From: an uncultured Aquimarina sp.
Lineage (GTDB): Bacteria; Bacteroidota; Bacteroidia; Flavobacteriales; Flavobacteriaceae
NCBI GenBank assembly: GCA_947498815.1
Contig: CANMLU010000002.1
Span: forward strand, 124,001-188,000
Reading direction: 5' to 3'
Length of the DNA: 64,000 bases
Positions 33,732-43,398 of the stretch are shown one piece after another. The position numbers and the translations under genes were made by a program. The notes under the pieces are model-generated. The model worked only from the letters and a program-made list of their open reading frames with translations. It ran no database searches and was not told where the DNA came from. Numbering within the stretch: position 1 is the first letter of the stretch; every line of letters begins with the position of its first letter.

Positions 33732-35231
33732 ATGAAAAACAAGGTATTGTTCATAGTTACTGTTATCGTAGTATTTTTATTAGGATTGCTAGCTTCTAGC
33801 ATTATCAATAGAAAGTCTGAAGCAAAATACCAATATGTGCCTAAAGTAAATATTAGCGAAAATGAACCCCGTAATGCCGTTTGGGGCGAAAATTTTCAAA
33901 AAGAATATCAATCTTCTCTGCAAACTGCGGACACAAGTTTTTCAAGCTATCAAGGTGGTTCGGCCATGCGTGATATGCTCGAAGAAGATCCTCGATTGGT
34001 CATATTATTTGCGGGATATGGTTTTTCTAAAGACTATAATCAAGGACGTGGACATTCATATGCCATCGAAGATATCCAAAATACATTAAGAACCGGAGGG
34101 CCAAAAGGAAAAGGTGATGGTCCAATGCCAGCTACCTGCTGGACCTGTAAAAGCCCCGATGTACCAAGATTAATGAATGAAGTAGGTATCGCAGAATTCT
34201 ATCAAGGAAAATGGGCCGATAAAGGGGCAGAAATTATAAATCCTATTGGTTGTGCAGATTGTCACGATCCCAAAAGCATGAAGCTTCGTATAACCCGACC
34301 TGCTTTAGTAGAGGCATTCGATGCTATGGGTAAGGATATCAATAATGCCACACATCAAGAAATGAGATCATTGGTATGTGCACAATGCCATGTAGAATAT
34401 TATTTCAATAAAAACCTACCGGGTAAAGAAGGTACTCCCTATCTTGTTTTCCCTTGGAAAAATGGAATGGCAGTAGAAGATATGGAGAAATATTATGATG
34501 AATTAGAATTTAAAGACTGGACTCATAAAATTAGTAAAACGCCTATGCTAAAAGCTCAACACCCAGGTTATGAGACCTATGTAACGGGTGTACATGCGGA
34601 TCGTGGAGTATCTTGTGCCGATTGTCATATGCCCTATAAAAGTGAAGGTGGGCAGAAATTTACTGACCATCATATCCAATCACCATTAAATAATATTGCC
34701 AATGCATGTCAAGTATGCCACAGAGAAGAAGGCAGTAAATTAATGGCCAATGTATTCGACCGTCAACAAAAGTCTACCGAAATTCGTCTGAAATTAGAAG
34801 ACATGTTGGTGAAGTCACATATCGAAGCTAAAAAAGCCTGGGACCTTGGCGCAACTGAAGAACAAATGAAAGCGATCCTAACAGATATTCGACATGCGCA
34901 ATGGCGATGGGATTATGCCGCTGCTTCACACGGAGCTTCTTTTCACTCACCGGTAGAAACGGCCAGAGTTATCGGTAGTGGACTAAATATTGCACAAGAA
35001 GCCAGGGTAAAATTAGCTCGCTTGTTAGCAGATTTAGGACATAACAAACCTGTAGAAATGCCAGATATATCTTCTAAAGAAAAAGCACAAGCTTTTATTG
35101 GACTTGATATTGAAAAGTTGGAAATAGAGAAAGAAGAATTCAAAAAGACATTATTACCAAAATGGTTAGAAGAGGCTAAAGCCCGAGAAGCAAAATTAGA
35201 TGTAAAAACTCTTTCTATGACCGAAAAGTAA
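33732..35231 (+). CDS. nrfA: Ammonia-forming cytochrome c nitrite reductase (NrfA)
   Basis: 499 residues with an N-terminal signal anchor. Five haem sites: the diagnostic CWTCK (136-140) of the active-site haem with lysine ligand, then CADCH (174-178), CAQCH (216-220), CADCH (295-299) and CQVCH (326-330). Catalytic-region pieces YVTGVHADRGVSCADCH and FTDHHIQSPL are as in known NrfA. It reduces nitrite to ammonium with six electrons in the periplasm. Downstream ccsBA supplies haem attachment. Together with nrfH it gives respiratory nitrite ammonification. Confidence 0.97.
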   Translation: MKNKVLFIVTVIVVFLLGLLASSIINRKSEAKYQYVPKVNISENEPRNAVWGENFQKEYQSSLQTADTSFSSYQGGSAMRDMLEEDPRLVILFAGYGFSKDYNQGRGHSYAIEDIQNTLRTGGPKGKGDGPMPATCWTCKSPDVPRLMNEVGIAEFYQGKWADKGAEIINPIGCADCHDPKSMKLRITRPALVEAFDAMGKDINNATHQEMRSLVCAQCHVEYYFNKNLPGKEGTPYLVFPWKNGMAVEDMEKYYDELEFKDWTHKISKTPMLKAQHPGYETYVTGVHADRGVSCADCHMPYKSEGGQKFTDHHIQSPLNNIANACQVCHREEGSKLMANVFDRQQKSTEIRLKLEDMLVKSHIEAKKAWDLGATEEQMKAILTDIRHAQWRWDYAAASHGASFHSPVETARVIGSGLNIAQEARVKLARLLADLGHNKPVEMPDISSKEKAQAFIGLDIEKLEIEKEEFKKTLLPKWLEEAKAREAKLDVKTLSMTEK

Positions 35232-35311
35232 CACCTCAAACATATTTATATATCCTTTACAGTTAGACCGATTGTGGAGTTATCTTTCTTTTTTAAAACA
35301 ATTCATTCTTA

Positions 35312-38300
35312 ATGCACAAATTATATCGTTTTTTTGCTTCACCCAGATTAGCCATACTACTTCTACTCCTATTTGCTATTGCAATGGCTACTGCTACGTT
35401 CGTAGAAAATGATTTTGGTACTGCTACTGCTTGGAAAATTATCTATGATTCATGGTGGTTCGAATTGATAATGATAGGTCTTGGAATCTCTTTTGCCATA
35501 AATATCTATAAATACAAGTTATTAAGAAAAGAGAAATGGCCCATCTTATTATTTCATATTTCGTTTATTATCATTTTATTAGGAGCTGGTATAACACGTT
35601 ATACTTCATATAGTGGTATCATGAGGATTAGAGAAGGAAACGCCTCAAACATTATTATCTCAGATAGTAATTATCTACAAGTACGTATTTCTGACGGAAA
35701 TAAGACAAAAATAGTTCAAAAACAACTCGACTTTTCGCCTATCAGCAATAATGATTTTTCAATCGAAACCGATTTCAACAAGCTGCCCATACGTATTACT
35801 TATGATAAATTTATTGCAGACGCCGTGCCTCAAATAGTAGATGATGCAGAAGGTGGAAAAGCACTTTTACAATTAGTAGTATCTTCTGGAAATGGAAGAC
35901 AAACAGTATTTTTGGAAGAAGGAGAAATAGAAAGTATTGGTGAGCATCATCACAAAATCGGATACAATGCCAAAGGTGAAGGAATCATTAATATTGTCGA
36001 GAGAAACGGTGATTTTAGTGTGTTATCACCACGAGATTTGGATTTTTTTATAATGGCATCCCAAACTGCAGGAAAGATTAAAAAAGATAGTCTTCAACGT
36101 ATGACTCTGCGAACCTTGTATCGAGATGGTGATGCTTCTTTCGTGCCGTTGTCTTTTCATCCCAAAGCTACAATTACTCTGAAAAGCGAGTCTGAAAAAC
36201 CAAAGGACAATGATAGAGTCAAAGATGATGCACTTATTGTTAATGTACAGATTGCGAATCAAACAAAAAAGTGTTCATTATTATACCGAGAAGGATTTTT
36301 ACCTACAACACATCCGCTTGAATTAAAAGGACTAACGATACAACTTTCGTATGGGGCAAAAGCGCAAGAGCTTCCTTTTTCTTTACAACTTAATGATTTT
36401 CAACTTGAACGATATCCTGGTTCCACTAGCCCTTCTGCATACGCCAGTGAAGTAACCATTCTGGATAAGAATAAAAAGATACCTTATAGAATATTTATGA
36501 ATAATATCCTGGATTATAAAGGATATCGATTTTTTCAAGCGAGTTATGATACCGATGAATTAGGAACCGTACTTTCTATAAATCATGATACGGCAGGAAC
36601 CTGGATCACTTATTTAGGCTATTTATTAATGGGGTTGGGGATGTTTTTTACATTGTTCGGAAAAAACTCAAGATTTCGATTTATCAATCAAAAATTAAGA
36701 AAACTAAAACAACATCAAATAACTCCAATATTACTTTTTTTGTTCATCTCTGTACTCTGCAGTGGAAACACAACAGAACCTTCGAAAGAACAACAACTTG
36801 TAGTACAACAACAAATTGATACACATCATGCTGAACTCTTTGGTCGATTGATGGTTCAGGATTTGGATGGGCGAATCAAACCCATCAATACGTTGGCTTC
36901 TGAGTTTTTAAGAAAAATATCCCGAAAACGATATGTTAACTACTCAACCGACAAAACAAACACACGCATGGATGCCAATCAGGTATTTTTGGCAATGCAT
37001 GTTGCTCCAGATACCTGGCAGCAAATCCCATTGATTAAGATAGATAAAAATAAAGGAGGAGCATTGTTTGAACCTTTGATACTAAGTGCAGATGGGCTGA
37101 TACCATTTAATGCACTATTAAATAGCAAAGGAGCATATATACTTTCTGAAGCTGTAGAAAAAGCCAATCTCAAGAAACCTGCAGAGCGTAATGAATTTGA
37201 CAAAGAGGTCATCAAAGTTGATGAACGTTTCAATATATTATATAATGTTTTTAGTGGAAATTATTTAAAAATCTTTCCAAACAGTAATGACGCTAATAAT
37301 ACCTGGTTTAGTTATACGCATCATTTTAGAGATTTTCCTGCCGAAGATGGTAAATTTGTACAAACCATCATTCCCTCCTATTTTCAGGATATAGTTTCAA
37401 AAAATTGGGAATCAGCTACAGAGAAACTGTCGTATATTAAGACCTATCAAGATGTTCTGGGGAAAGACATTATTCCTAATAATAAAAGAGTAGCTGCAGA
37501 ATTATGGTATAATGAACTCAACCTTAACTTTTGGTTGTTTCAAGTATTTTTTACTTTGGGATTGCTGGTATTAGTAGTTGCTATCACTAAAATTTTTGTT
37601 CAGAAAAAACTCATCGAATTTCTATGGAATATATTGGTTATCCTATCATTAATTTGTTTTTTGATATTCACAGGAAATATACTACTACGATGGTATGTTG
37701 CCCAGCACGCTCCGTGGAGTAACGGTTACGAAATGATGGTATTTGTGTCCTGGGTATTAATGCTTTGTGGGTTGATGACCTTTAGGAAATCTGATTTTGC
37801 ATTGCCACTAGCTACTTTATTTTCTGGAGCATTATTATTTGTAAGTTATCTGGATTGGCTAAACCCCGAGATAACGAACCTTATGCCTGTACTTAAGTCT
37901 TCCTTTTGGTTAAAAGTGCATGTAGCAACCATTATTAGTAGTTATGCCCCCTTAGCACTATCTGCTGTTTTGGGTTTGATGGCCTTGGTACTAATGATTA
38001 TTAAAACCGATAAAACCAAAGACGCTATTAACATTCGTGTCAAAGAGCTTACTTATATCAATGAAATTTCTATGACTATTGGATTGTTCGTACTGGCAGT
38101 AGGAACGTTCTTGGGTGGTGTTTGGGCAAACGAATCCTGGGGTCGTTATTGGGCTTGGGATCCTAAAGAGACTTGGGCTTTGATAAGCATCATCGTGTAT
38201 GCCGTTGTATTACATCTACGGTTTATTCCTGGGTTACAAAATCGTTATACGCTCAATACAGCGAGTATGTTTGCTTTTTGGTCTATTATCATGACTTCCT

Positions 38301-38461
38301 TTGGGGTAAATTATTACCTATCGGGCCTTCATAGTTATGCTGCAGGAGATCCAATACCCATTCCAAATTTTGTATATGTATTGGCACTACTGATGTTAGT
38401 TATAGCCTTTGCAGCCTATTTTCGTAATAAAAGTTTTAATGCAAATTTAGCTTCAAAATAA
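35312..38461 (+). CDS. ccsBA: Cytochrome c biogenesis fusion protein CcsBA (ResB-CcsA)
   Basis: 1049 residues. The N-terminal half is ResB/CcsB-like (FFASPRLAILLLLLFAIAM near 8-26, FRFFQASYD before a helix near 430). The C-terminal half (about 720-1040) is CcsA-like with eight or so helices. It has the haem-handling WWD motif WGRYWAWDPKETWALI (about 945-960) and conserved histidines in WYVAQHAPWSNGYEMM, LKVHVATII and LSGLHSYAAG. System II cytochrome c synthases export haem and attach it to CxxCH. It is 80 bases after nrfA in the same direction, so probably dedicated in part to the CXXCK/CXXCH sites of NrfA and NrfH. Confidence 0.93.
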   Translation: MHKLYRFFASPRLAILLLLLFAIAMATATFVENDFGTATAWKIIYDSWWFELIMIGLGISFAINIYKYKLLRKEKWPILLFHISFIIILLGAGITRYTSYSGIMRIREGNASNIIISDSNYLQVRISDGNKTKIVQKQLDFSPISNNDFSIETDFNKLPIRITYDKFIADAVPQIVDDAEGGKALLQLVVSSGNGRQTVFLEEGEIESIGEHHHKIGYNAKGEGIINIVERNGDFSVLSPRDLDFFIMASQTAGKIKKDSLQRMTLRTLYRDGDASFVPLSFHPKATITLKSESEKPKDNDRVKDDALIVNVQIANQTKKCSLLYREGFLPTTHPLELKGLTIQLSYGAKAQELPFSLQLNDFQLERYPGSTSPSAYASEVTILDKNKKIPYRIFMNNILDYKGYRFFQASYDTDELGTVLSINHDTAGTWITYLGYLLMGLGMFFTLFGKNSRFRFINQKLRKLKQHQITPILLFLFISVLCSGNTTEPSKEQQLVVQQQIDTHHAELFGRLMVQDLDGRIKPINTLASEFLRKISRKRYVNYSTDKTNTRMDANQVFLAMHVAPDTWQQIPLIKIDKNKGGALFEPLILSADGLIPFNALLNSKGAYILSEAVEKANLKKPAERNEFDKEVIKVDERFNILYNVFSGNYLKIFPNSNDANNTWFSYTHHFRDFPAEDGKFVQTIIPSYFQDIVSKNWESATEKLSYIKTYQDVLGKDIIPNNKRVAAELWYNELNLNFWLFQVFFTLGLLVLVVAITKIFVQKKLIEFLWNILVILSLICFLIFTGNILLRWYVAQHAPWSNGYEMMVFVSWVLMLCGLMTFRKSDFALPLATLFSGALLFVSYLDWLNPEITNLMPVLKSSFWLKVHVATIISSYAPLALSAVLGLMALVLMIIKTDKTKDAINIRVKELTYINEISMTIGLFVLAVGTFLGGVWANESWGRYWAWDPKETWALISIIVYAVVLHLRFIPGLQNRYTLNTASMFAFWSIIMTSFGVNYYLSGLHSYAAGDPIPIPNFVYVLALLMLVIAFAAYFRNKSFNANLASK

Positions 38462-38494
38462 CCAGAAAAAATTAGTAAAACTTTTATGCCACGA

Positions 38495-39160
38495 TCATCT
38501 ATCCTTCTGGTTTATGTATTTACCCACAACAATAGCCGTAAGAATCACCAAATAAAACTGCCCCATCATCCCTATCAAGATAGCCGCTTTTTGAGCTAAT
38601 GAAGTTACCGGTACAATTTCTCCATAACCAATAGTCATTAAAGTAATATAACTATAGTACATCAATCGCTCTGTAAACAATTGTGGTTGTTCTACAGTTG
38701 CCCGCAGTCCTTCAAAAGAAGTAGGATGTGAAATTTCTATACTTAAACAAATAAAAAAACTGATTAATCCCAAGGATATATAACCACTTATTAGTCCAAA
38801 TATGACATTCCTATTAACGAATTGAGTATCCCAAATCTGTTTAATAATTTCAAAAGTAACGATACTGTAAAACAAAAAGTACGTTCCCATATTGAGCAAT
38901 TTCAAAGATTTATTGCCAATATCTTCTAATAAACCAGCACTAAAAACAATTCCAGATATAATCAGTAACACAACAAAAAACCACATCAATTTTTTCTTCT
39001 TAGAAATCAGAACAATACCGGCCAATAAATTGATAAAAAATAACACCGGAGATATGAGTGTTTCAAAAAAATCTCCCGGAAAGATTAATGATCCAAAAAG
39101 AATAGTTATTTGACTAAATAAAAAAAGTTCAAAACGGTATGGATATAGTTTTTTGAGCAT
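38495..39160 (-). CDS. Potassium-channel family protein
   Basis: 221 residues. Several membrane helices in the first 150 residues, then the pore region: YITLMTIGYGEIVPVTSLAQ (about 167-186) with selectivity filter TIGYG, followed by the inner helix AAILIGMMGQFYLVILTAIVVGKY. It starts five bases after the RND pump gene and is transcribed with it. Channels of this short form conduct K+ without a large regulatory domain. Its position at the end of an efflux operon is uncommon. Confidence 0.87.
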   Translation of the reverse strand: MLKKLYPYRFELFLFSQITILFGSLIFPGDFFETLISPVLFFINLLAGIVLISKKKKLMWFFVVLLIISGIVFSAGLLEDIGNKSLKLLNMGTYFLFYSIVTFEIIKQIWDTQFVNRNVIFGLISGYISLGLISFFICLSIEISHPTSFEGLRATVEQPQLFTERLMYYSYITLMTIGYGEIVPVTSLAQKAAILIGMMGQFYLVILTAIVVGKYINQKDR

Positions 39161-39165
39161 AAGTT

Positions 39166-42100
39166 CTAATCTAACAATTCTTCGTTAAACTCATATCCTT
39201 TATAATCAACCTTATACAATACACTATAAAATGAAGGAATAAATAGTAGGGTAATCACGGTTCCAAACAGTAGCCCTATCATAATCGTTACTGCCATGGG
39301 CTCCCACATTTCGCCCCCACCAAGATATAACGGAATCAATCCAAGTACTGTAGTAAAAGTTGCTAATAAAATAGGTCTGAAACGTTGTATACATGCCGCT
39401 ATAATAGCATCCTGAGGTTTTCGTTTCAATTCATTCTCTTCGATTTCAATCCGATCAATTAGTACGATTGCATTATTGATAACGATTCCCGCTAAAGAGA
39501 TTACCCCTAAAAAGGCCATAAACCCAAAAGGAACTCCAAATAACAGCAATCCAATCACCATACCAATAACCCCCAATGGAATTGTAGTAACGATCATGGT
39601 CATTTTTCTAAAAGAATTGAATTGTATAATTAACAACATGACGATGATAAAAGCAGATAATGGTAAATATTTAGCTACAGCGCCCATATTCTCGGCACTG
39701 TTTTCTGCATCTCCTCCTAATTTATAAGTGTATTCCTTTCCCCATTTTGACTCTTGTTCTTTCAACCAGGGTGTGATTACTGCTGTAATTGCCGAAGCAT
39801 TTCCATCCGCTGTTAATTCACTGGATACATTGATGGTACGGGTAAGATCTAATCTTTTAATTTTAGAATATTGCCACTGTGGTACAATACTCGCCACTTG
39901 TAATAACGGAACACTTTTTCCTGAATTTTGACCATAAATATTGAGTGTTTCCAATGAAGCTAGTGATTGCTGTTTTCCTTGATTACTGGTCATTACAATT
40001 GGAATGGATTTGTCATTTTCTCTAAATTCTCCAGCCTGAAAACCATCTAACACGGTCTGTAATGATATTGCCACATCCTGATTGGTAATTCCTGCAGATT
40101 GTGCCTTGTTTTGGTCAATATCGATGACAAATTTTTTCCCTTTGGGTCCCCAATCATCTTTAATGTTTTTAGTGCCAGAAATACTAAATAGTTTTGATTT
40201 GATTTCTTCGGCTATACTCGCCAATTTATCAGGATTATCGCCCGAAACTTTAATTTCAATAGGAGTTCCACTACCTCCAGACCCTAATAAACCAACTTTA
40301 ATATCGGCATCAGGAAAGGTATTAAAACAAAAAGCATCCAATTGCTTTACCATATCATTATTCACTAAAAAAGAGGACGTATTGACCAAAATATGCGCAT
40401 AATTCGAGTTAGGCTCATCTGCATTATATCCCAAATCATAGGATGAAGGTCCTTCACCAATATATGAAGACCAATCTACAATACCGTCTGTTTTTTCTGT
40501 AGTAACTTTTAGATTGTTTGTGATAAATTCTTCAATAGCTAATATGGTTTTGGTGGTACTTTCTATTTTGGTTCCTTCGGGTAAATTAATATCTATGGTG
40601 ATCATATTACGATCGCTATCCGGAAAGAATACAAATGCCAATTTTGTAAATCCATAAAGTGACAGAAAGAATAGGACCACGATACTTACCAAAACAGTTT
40701 TTTTCCATGCCAAAGCGATTAGAATAAGATCTTTATATTTTGATTTCAGGCCATTGATCATACGATCCAAAAAGCCAGCTTTTCCGTCCTCTCTTTTTTT
40801 AATTTTTAGAAAAAACACGCAGAATAAAGTGATAATGCTCAATGAAATAATCCAAGAAGATAAAAGAGCAATGGTAATCACTACAAAAATGGGCCCCATG
40901 ATGTCACCCATCACAGATTCTGCCATAAAGAATGCCAGGAATGCCGCCGAGGTTGTCAAGGTTGAAATCAGTAACGGCATAAATAACTCGGCACAAGAAT
41001 CAATAGCTGCTTTTTTGACATCAATGCCATTTTCCATCTTTACCATAATGGATTCTGCGACTACGATCGCGTTATCAACCATCATCCCTAATGCCATAAT
41101 CAAAGCCGCAAGTGTAATCTGGTTAAGACCTACATCAATAAGACCCATAACCATCAAGGTGGTAATGGTAACAATTGGGATCAAACTTGCAATCACCATC
41201 CCCGTACGGAAACCAAGAAAAATCAACATTACAGCCAATACAATGGCAATTGCCTGCATTAAATTACCAAGAAAATCACTAATCTTAAGGTCAATATATT
41301 GATCTATTGATGCTAATCGAGACACTTCCAGACCTACCGGAAGTTTTTCTTGCCATTCTGCTAATAAAATATCAATTTCTTCTCCTAATTTGATAATATT
41401 TCTACCATCTTTTAAAGAGACATGAAGTGAAACTGCATCTTTACCGTTGATGCGTACTTTCTGTTTGGGTGGATTGATATATCCTTTTTCAATGATTGTA
41501 ATATCTCCTAAACTAACTACTTGCCCACTTTGTCCAAGAGGGATTAACATATTTTTTATATCAGAAATAGTATTAAAATTACCTGTTGGCTCCAGGATAA
41601 TTCGTTCTTCTTCTATATTAACTTCTCCTCCAGAATTCAAAATATTTGTACTGGCTATAATCCCTTGCAGACTGCTTGAAGTCAATCCATACGCTTTGAG
41701 CTTTGTATTATCAAATTTCACAAAAACACGTTCTTCCTGTGCGCCATTTATTTCTACTTTAGCCGCATCTTCCAACTTGATTAGGTCATCACGCAGGTCA
41801 TCGGCTTGTTCTTTCATAGCTGCATAAGAAAATCCATCACTAGTAATTCCAACAGCGATACCAAATACTTCTCCTATACCATCATCATTCAATTGTGGAT
41901 TCACATTATTAGGTAATCCCTGAATTGTATTTAACTTACGCCGTAATCGATCCCAAACGGCTTGTAACTGCTCGGGAGTAACTTCCATTTTTAATTCTAC
42001 CTGAACTACAGAAAGTCCGGTTCTTGAAGTGCTGGTTACTTTTTTTAGTTCGGGAAGTTCTTGAGCTATTTTTTCAATTTTGTCGGTTACCAATTCCTCA

Positions 42101-42276
42101 ACACGTTCTGGGCTTGCTCCTGGAAATGATGAAACAACAGATGCTACGCGTATCGTATATGGCGGCATACTATCTCGTGAGAGGGAAGCATAAAAAACCA
42201 TTCCCATAACCATTACTACTGCAAGAATACTAAGAGCTACTCTGTTTTTTTCAATGGAAAATTTAGCAAAATTCAT
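39166..42276 (-). CDS. RND-family efflux pump, inner-membrane transporter (AcrB/HAE-like)
   Basis: 1036 residues, the usual RND size, with 12 membrane helices: one near the N-terminus (NRVALSILAVVMVMGMVF), six near 340-540, and the rest near 860-1020. Two large periplasmic porter domains. TM4 contains ALGMMVDNAIVVAESI with the proton-relay acidic residue. Family signature GASPERVEELVTDKIE lies near 50. It forms a tripartite pump with the adaptor (42298-43389) and TolC fusion (43399-45741). By sequence style it is closer to the multidrug/organic-compound HAE branch than to heavy-metal CusA. Substrate unknown. Confidence 0.92.
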   Translation of the reverse strand: MNFAKFSIEKNRVALSILAVVMVMGMVFYASLSRDSMPPYTIRVASVVSSFPGASPERVEELVTDKIEKIAQELPELKKVTSTSRTGLSVVQVELKMEVTPEQLQAVWDRLRRKLNTIQGLPNNVNPQLNDDGIGEVFGIAVGITSDGFSYAAMKEQADDLRDDLIKLEDAAKVEINGAQEERVFVKFDNTKLKAYGLTSSSLQGIIASTNILNSGGEVNIEEERIILEPTGNFNTISDIKNMLIPLGQSGQVVSLGDITIIEKGYINPPKQKVRINGKDAVSLHVSLKDGRNIIKLGEEIDILLAEWQEKLPVGLEVSRLASIDQYIDLKISDFLGNLMQAIAIVLAVMLIFLGFRTGMVIASLIPIVTITTLMVMGLIDVGLNQITLAALIMALGMMVDNAIVVAESIMVKMENGIDVKKAAIDSCAELFMPLLISTLTTSAAFLAFFMAESVMGDIMGPIFVVITIALLSSWIISLSIITLFCVFFLKIKKREDGKAGFLDRMINGLKSKYKDLILIALAWKKTVLVSIVVLFFLSLYGFTKLAFVFFPDSDRNMITIDINLPEGTKIESTTKTILAIEEFITNNLKVTTEKTDGIVDWSSYIGEGPSSYDLGYNADEPNSNYAHILVNTSSFLVNNDMVKQLDAFCFNTFPDADIKVGLLGSGGSGTPIEIKVSGDNPDKLASIAEEIKSKLFSISGTKNIKDDWGPKGKKFVIDIDQNKAQSAGITNQDVAISLQTVLDGFQAGEFRENDKSIPIVMTSNQGKQQSLASLETLNIYGQNSGKSVPLLQVASIVPQWQYSKIKRLDLTRTINVSSELTADGNASAITAVITPWLKEQESKWGKEYTYKLGGDAENSAENMGAVAKYLPLSAFIIVMLLIIQFNSFRKMTMIVTTIPLGVIGMVIGLLLFGVPFGFMAFLGVISLAGIVINNAIVLIDRIEIEENELKRKPQDAIIAACIQRFRPILLATFTTVLGLIPLYLGGGEMWEPMAVTIMIGLLFGTVITLLFIPSFYSVLYKVDYKGYEFNEELLD

Positions 42277-42297
42277 AATTGATTCTTTTGATAATGA

Positions 42298-43389
42298 TTA
42301 TTGTAATTTCACCTTTTGCCCATCCAATAAGGTTTGAAGCCCCGCTGTAGCAATCTTTTGACCTTCAGAAAGCCCACTTTTAATTTTAAAGCCATCTGTG
42401 GTAAGTTCTCCTATTTCTACACGATGCTTCTTTACAACTCCTATGGTTTCATCTTCAGAATCAATTAAAAAAACAAAATTACCTTCACCATCTTCTCCTA
42501 CCGCTTTAACTGGAATCACTAAAGCTGTACTTGCTTCGGAATCATTTTCTTTAAAATCAAAAGTAACATTAGCAGTCATACCGGGTTTGATTTCTTTGGT
42601 AGGATCTGTAATATCAATTTTTACTGGATAGGTAGCAGAATTTTCATCCACAACAGGAGCAATTTCAATTACGGTTCCGCTCATTTTTTTTTCGGCTAAG
42701 GCAGAGAAAGAGATCTCAGGATTCATTCCTAATTGTACTTTATTGATTACGTTTTCTGGTAGTCCTACTTCAATATTAGTATGATCTCCTGCATTTAATA
42801 TCGCTATTACCTGTCCTGCACTTACATTTTCATTTAGCTGACTATTTTTTGCTGCAATGATACCCGTTTTAGGTGCTTTAATATATCCATAACTAATTTG
42901 CGACTGTTGGATACTTTTGTTACGCTTTGCAGATTCATATTGATCCAATGCACTTTGGTAGGAATTTTTTGCAGATTCATAATCACTTAATGAGTTACTT
43001 CCTTTTTCATATAAGGATTTAATACGATCCAAACTCGATTTTGCCGTGTTCATAGCAGATTTAGCACTATTGAGTGCAGAAACCGACTGTTCATAAGCGA
43101 GGTTTGCTTGTACATTATCTAATTTGGCAAGCAAATCTCCTTTATTAACCTTCTGCCCTACTTTAATATCCAGGGTAGTAATAATTCCGGTACTCCTGAA
43201 ACTTAGTTCAATTTCATCACCCGCTTTGGCTACACCACTAAAGGTTCTAATATTTTGTGCGCTTGAATTGCCTACAACCTGGTATTGTACAGGACGTAGT
43301 ACTTCTTCTTTTTTCACCTCTTTATCTTTACAAGCATTTAATATCATAAATGCAAATAGTATGGATAGTATGTGTTTTACGAATTTCAT
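42298..43389 (-). CDS. RND efflux periplasmic adaptor lipoprotein (membrane fusion protein)
   Basis: 363 residues. Signal peptide with lipobox LNAC (Cys about 20). Then the biotinyl-lipoyl-like half (TTLDIKVGQKVNKGDLLAKLD, about 75-95), an alpha-hairpin (about 98-160, alternating Lys/Ser/Ala heptads), the second lipoyl half (IKAPKTGIIAAKNSQLNENV), a beta-barrel domain, and the membrane-proximal domain (LSEGQKIATAGLQTLLDGQKVKL). It links the RND pump to the outer-membrane channel. Gaps to its neighbours are 9 and 21 bases. Confidence 0.92.
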   Translation of the reverse strand: MKFVKHILSILFAFMILNACKDKEVKKEEVLRPVQYQVVGNSSAQNIRTFSGVAKAGDEIELSFRSTGIITTLDIKVGQKVNKGDLLAKLDNVQANLAYEQSVSALNSAKSAMNTAKSSLDRIKSLYEKGSNSLSDYESAKNSYQSALDQYESAKRNKSIQQSQISYGYIKAPKTGIIAAKNSQLNENVSAGQVIAILNAGDHTNIEVGLPENVINKVQLGMNPEISFSALAEKKMSGTVIEIAPVVDENSATYPVKIDITDPTKEIKPGMTANVTFDFKENDSEASTALVIPVKAVGEDGEGNFVFLIDSEDETIGVVKKHRVEIGELTTDGFKIKSGLSEGQKIATAGLQTLLDGQKVKLQ

Positions 43390-43398
43390 AGTCGTTAT

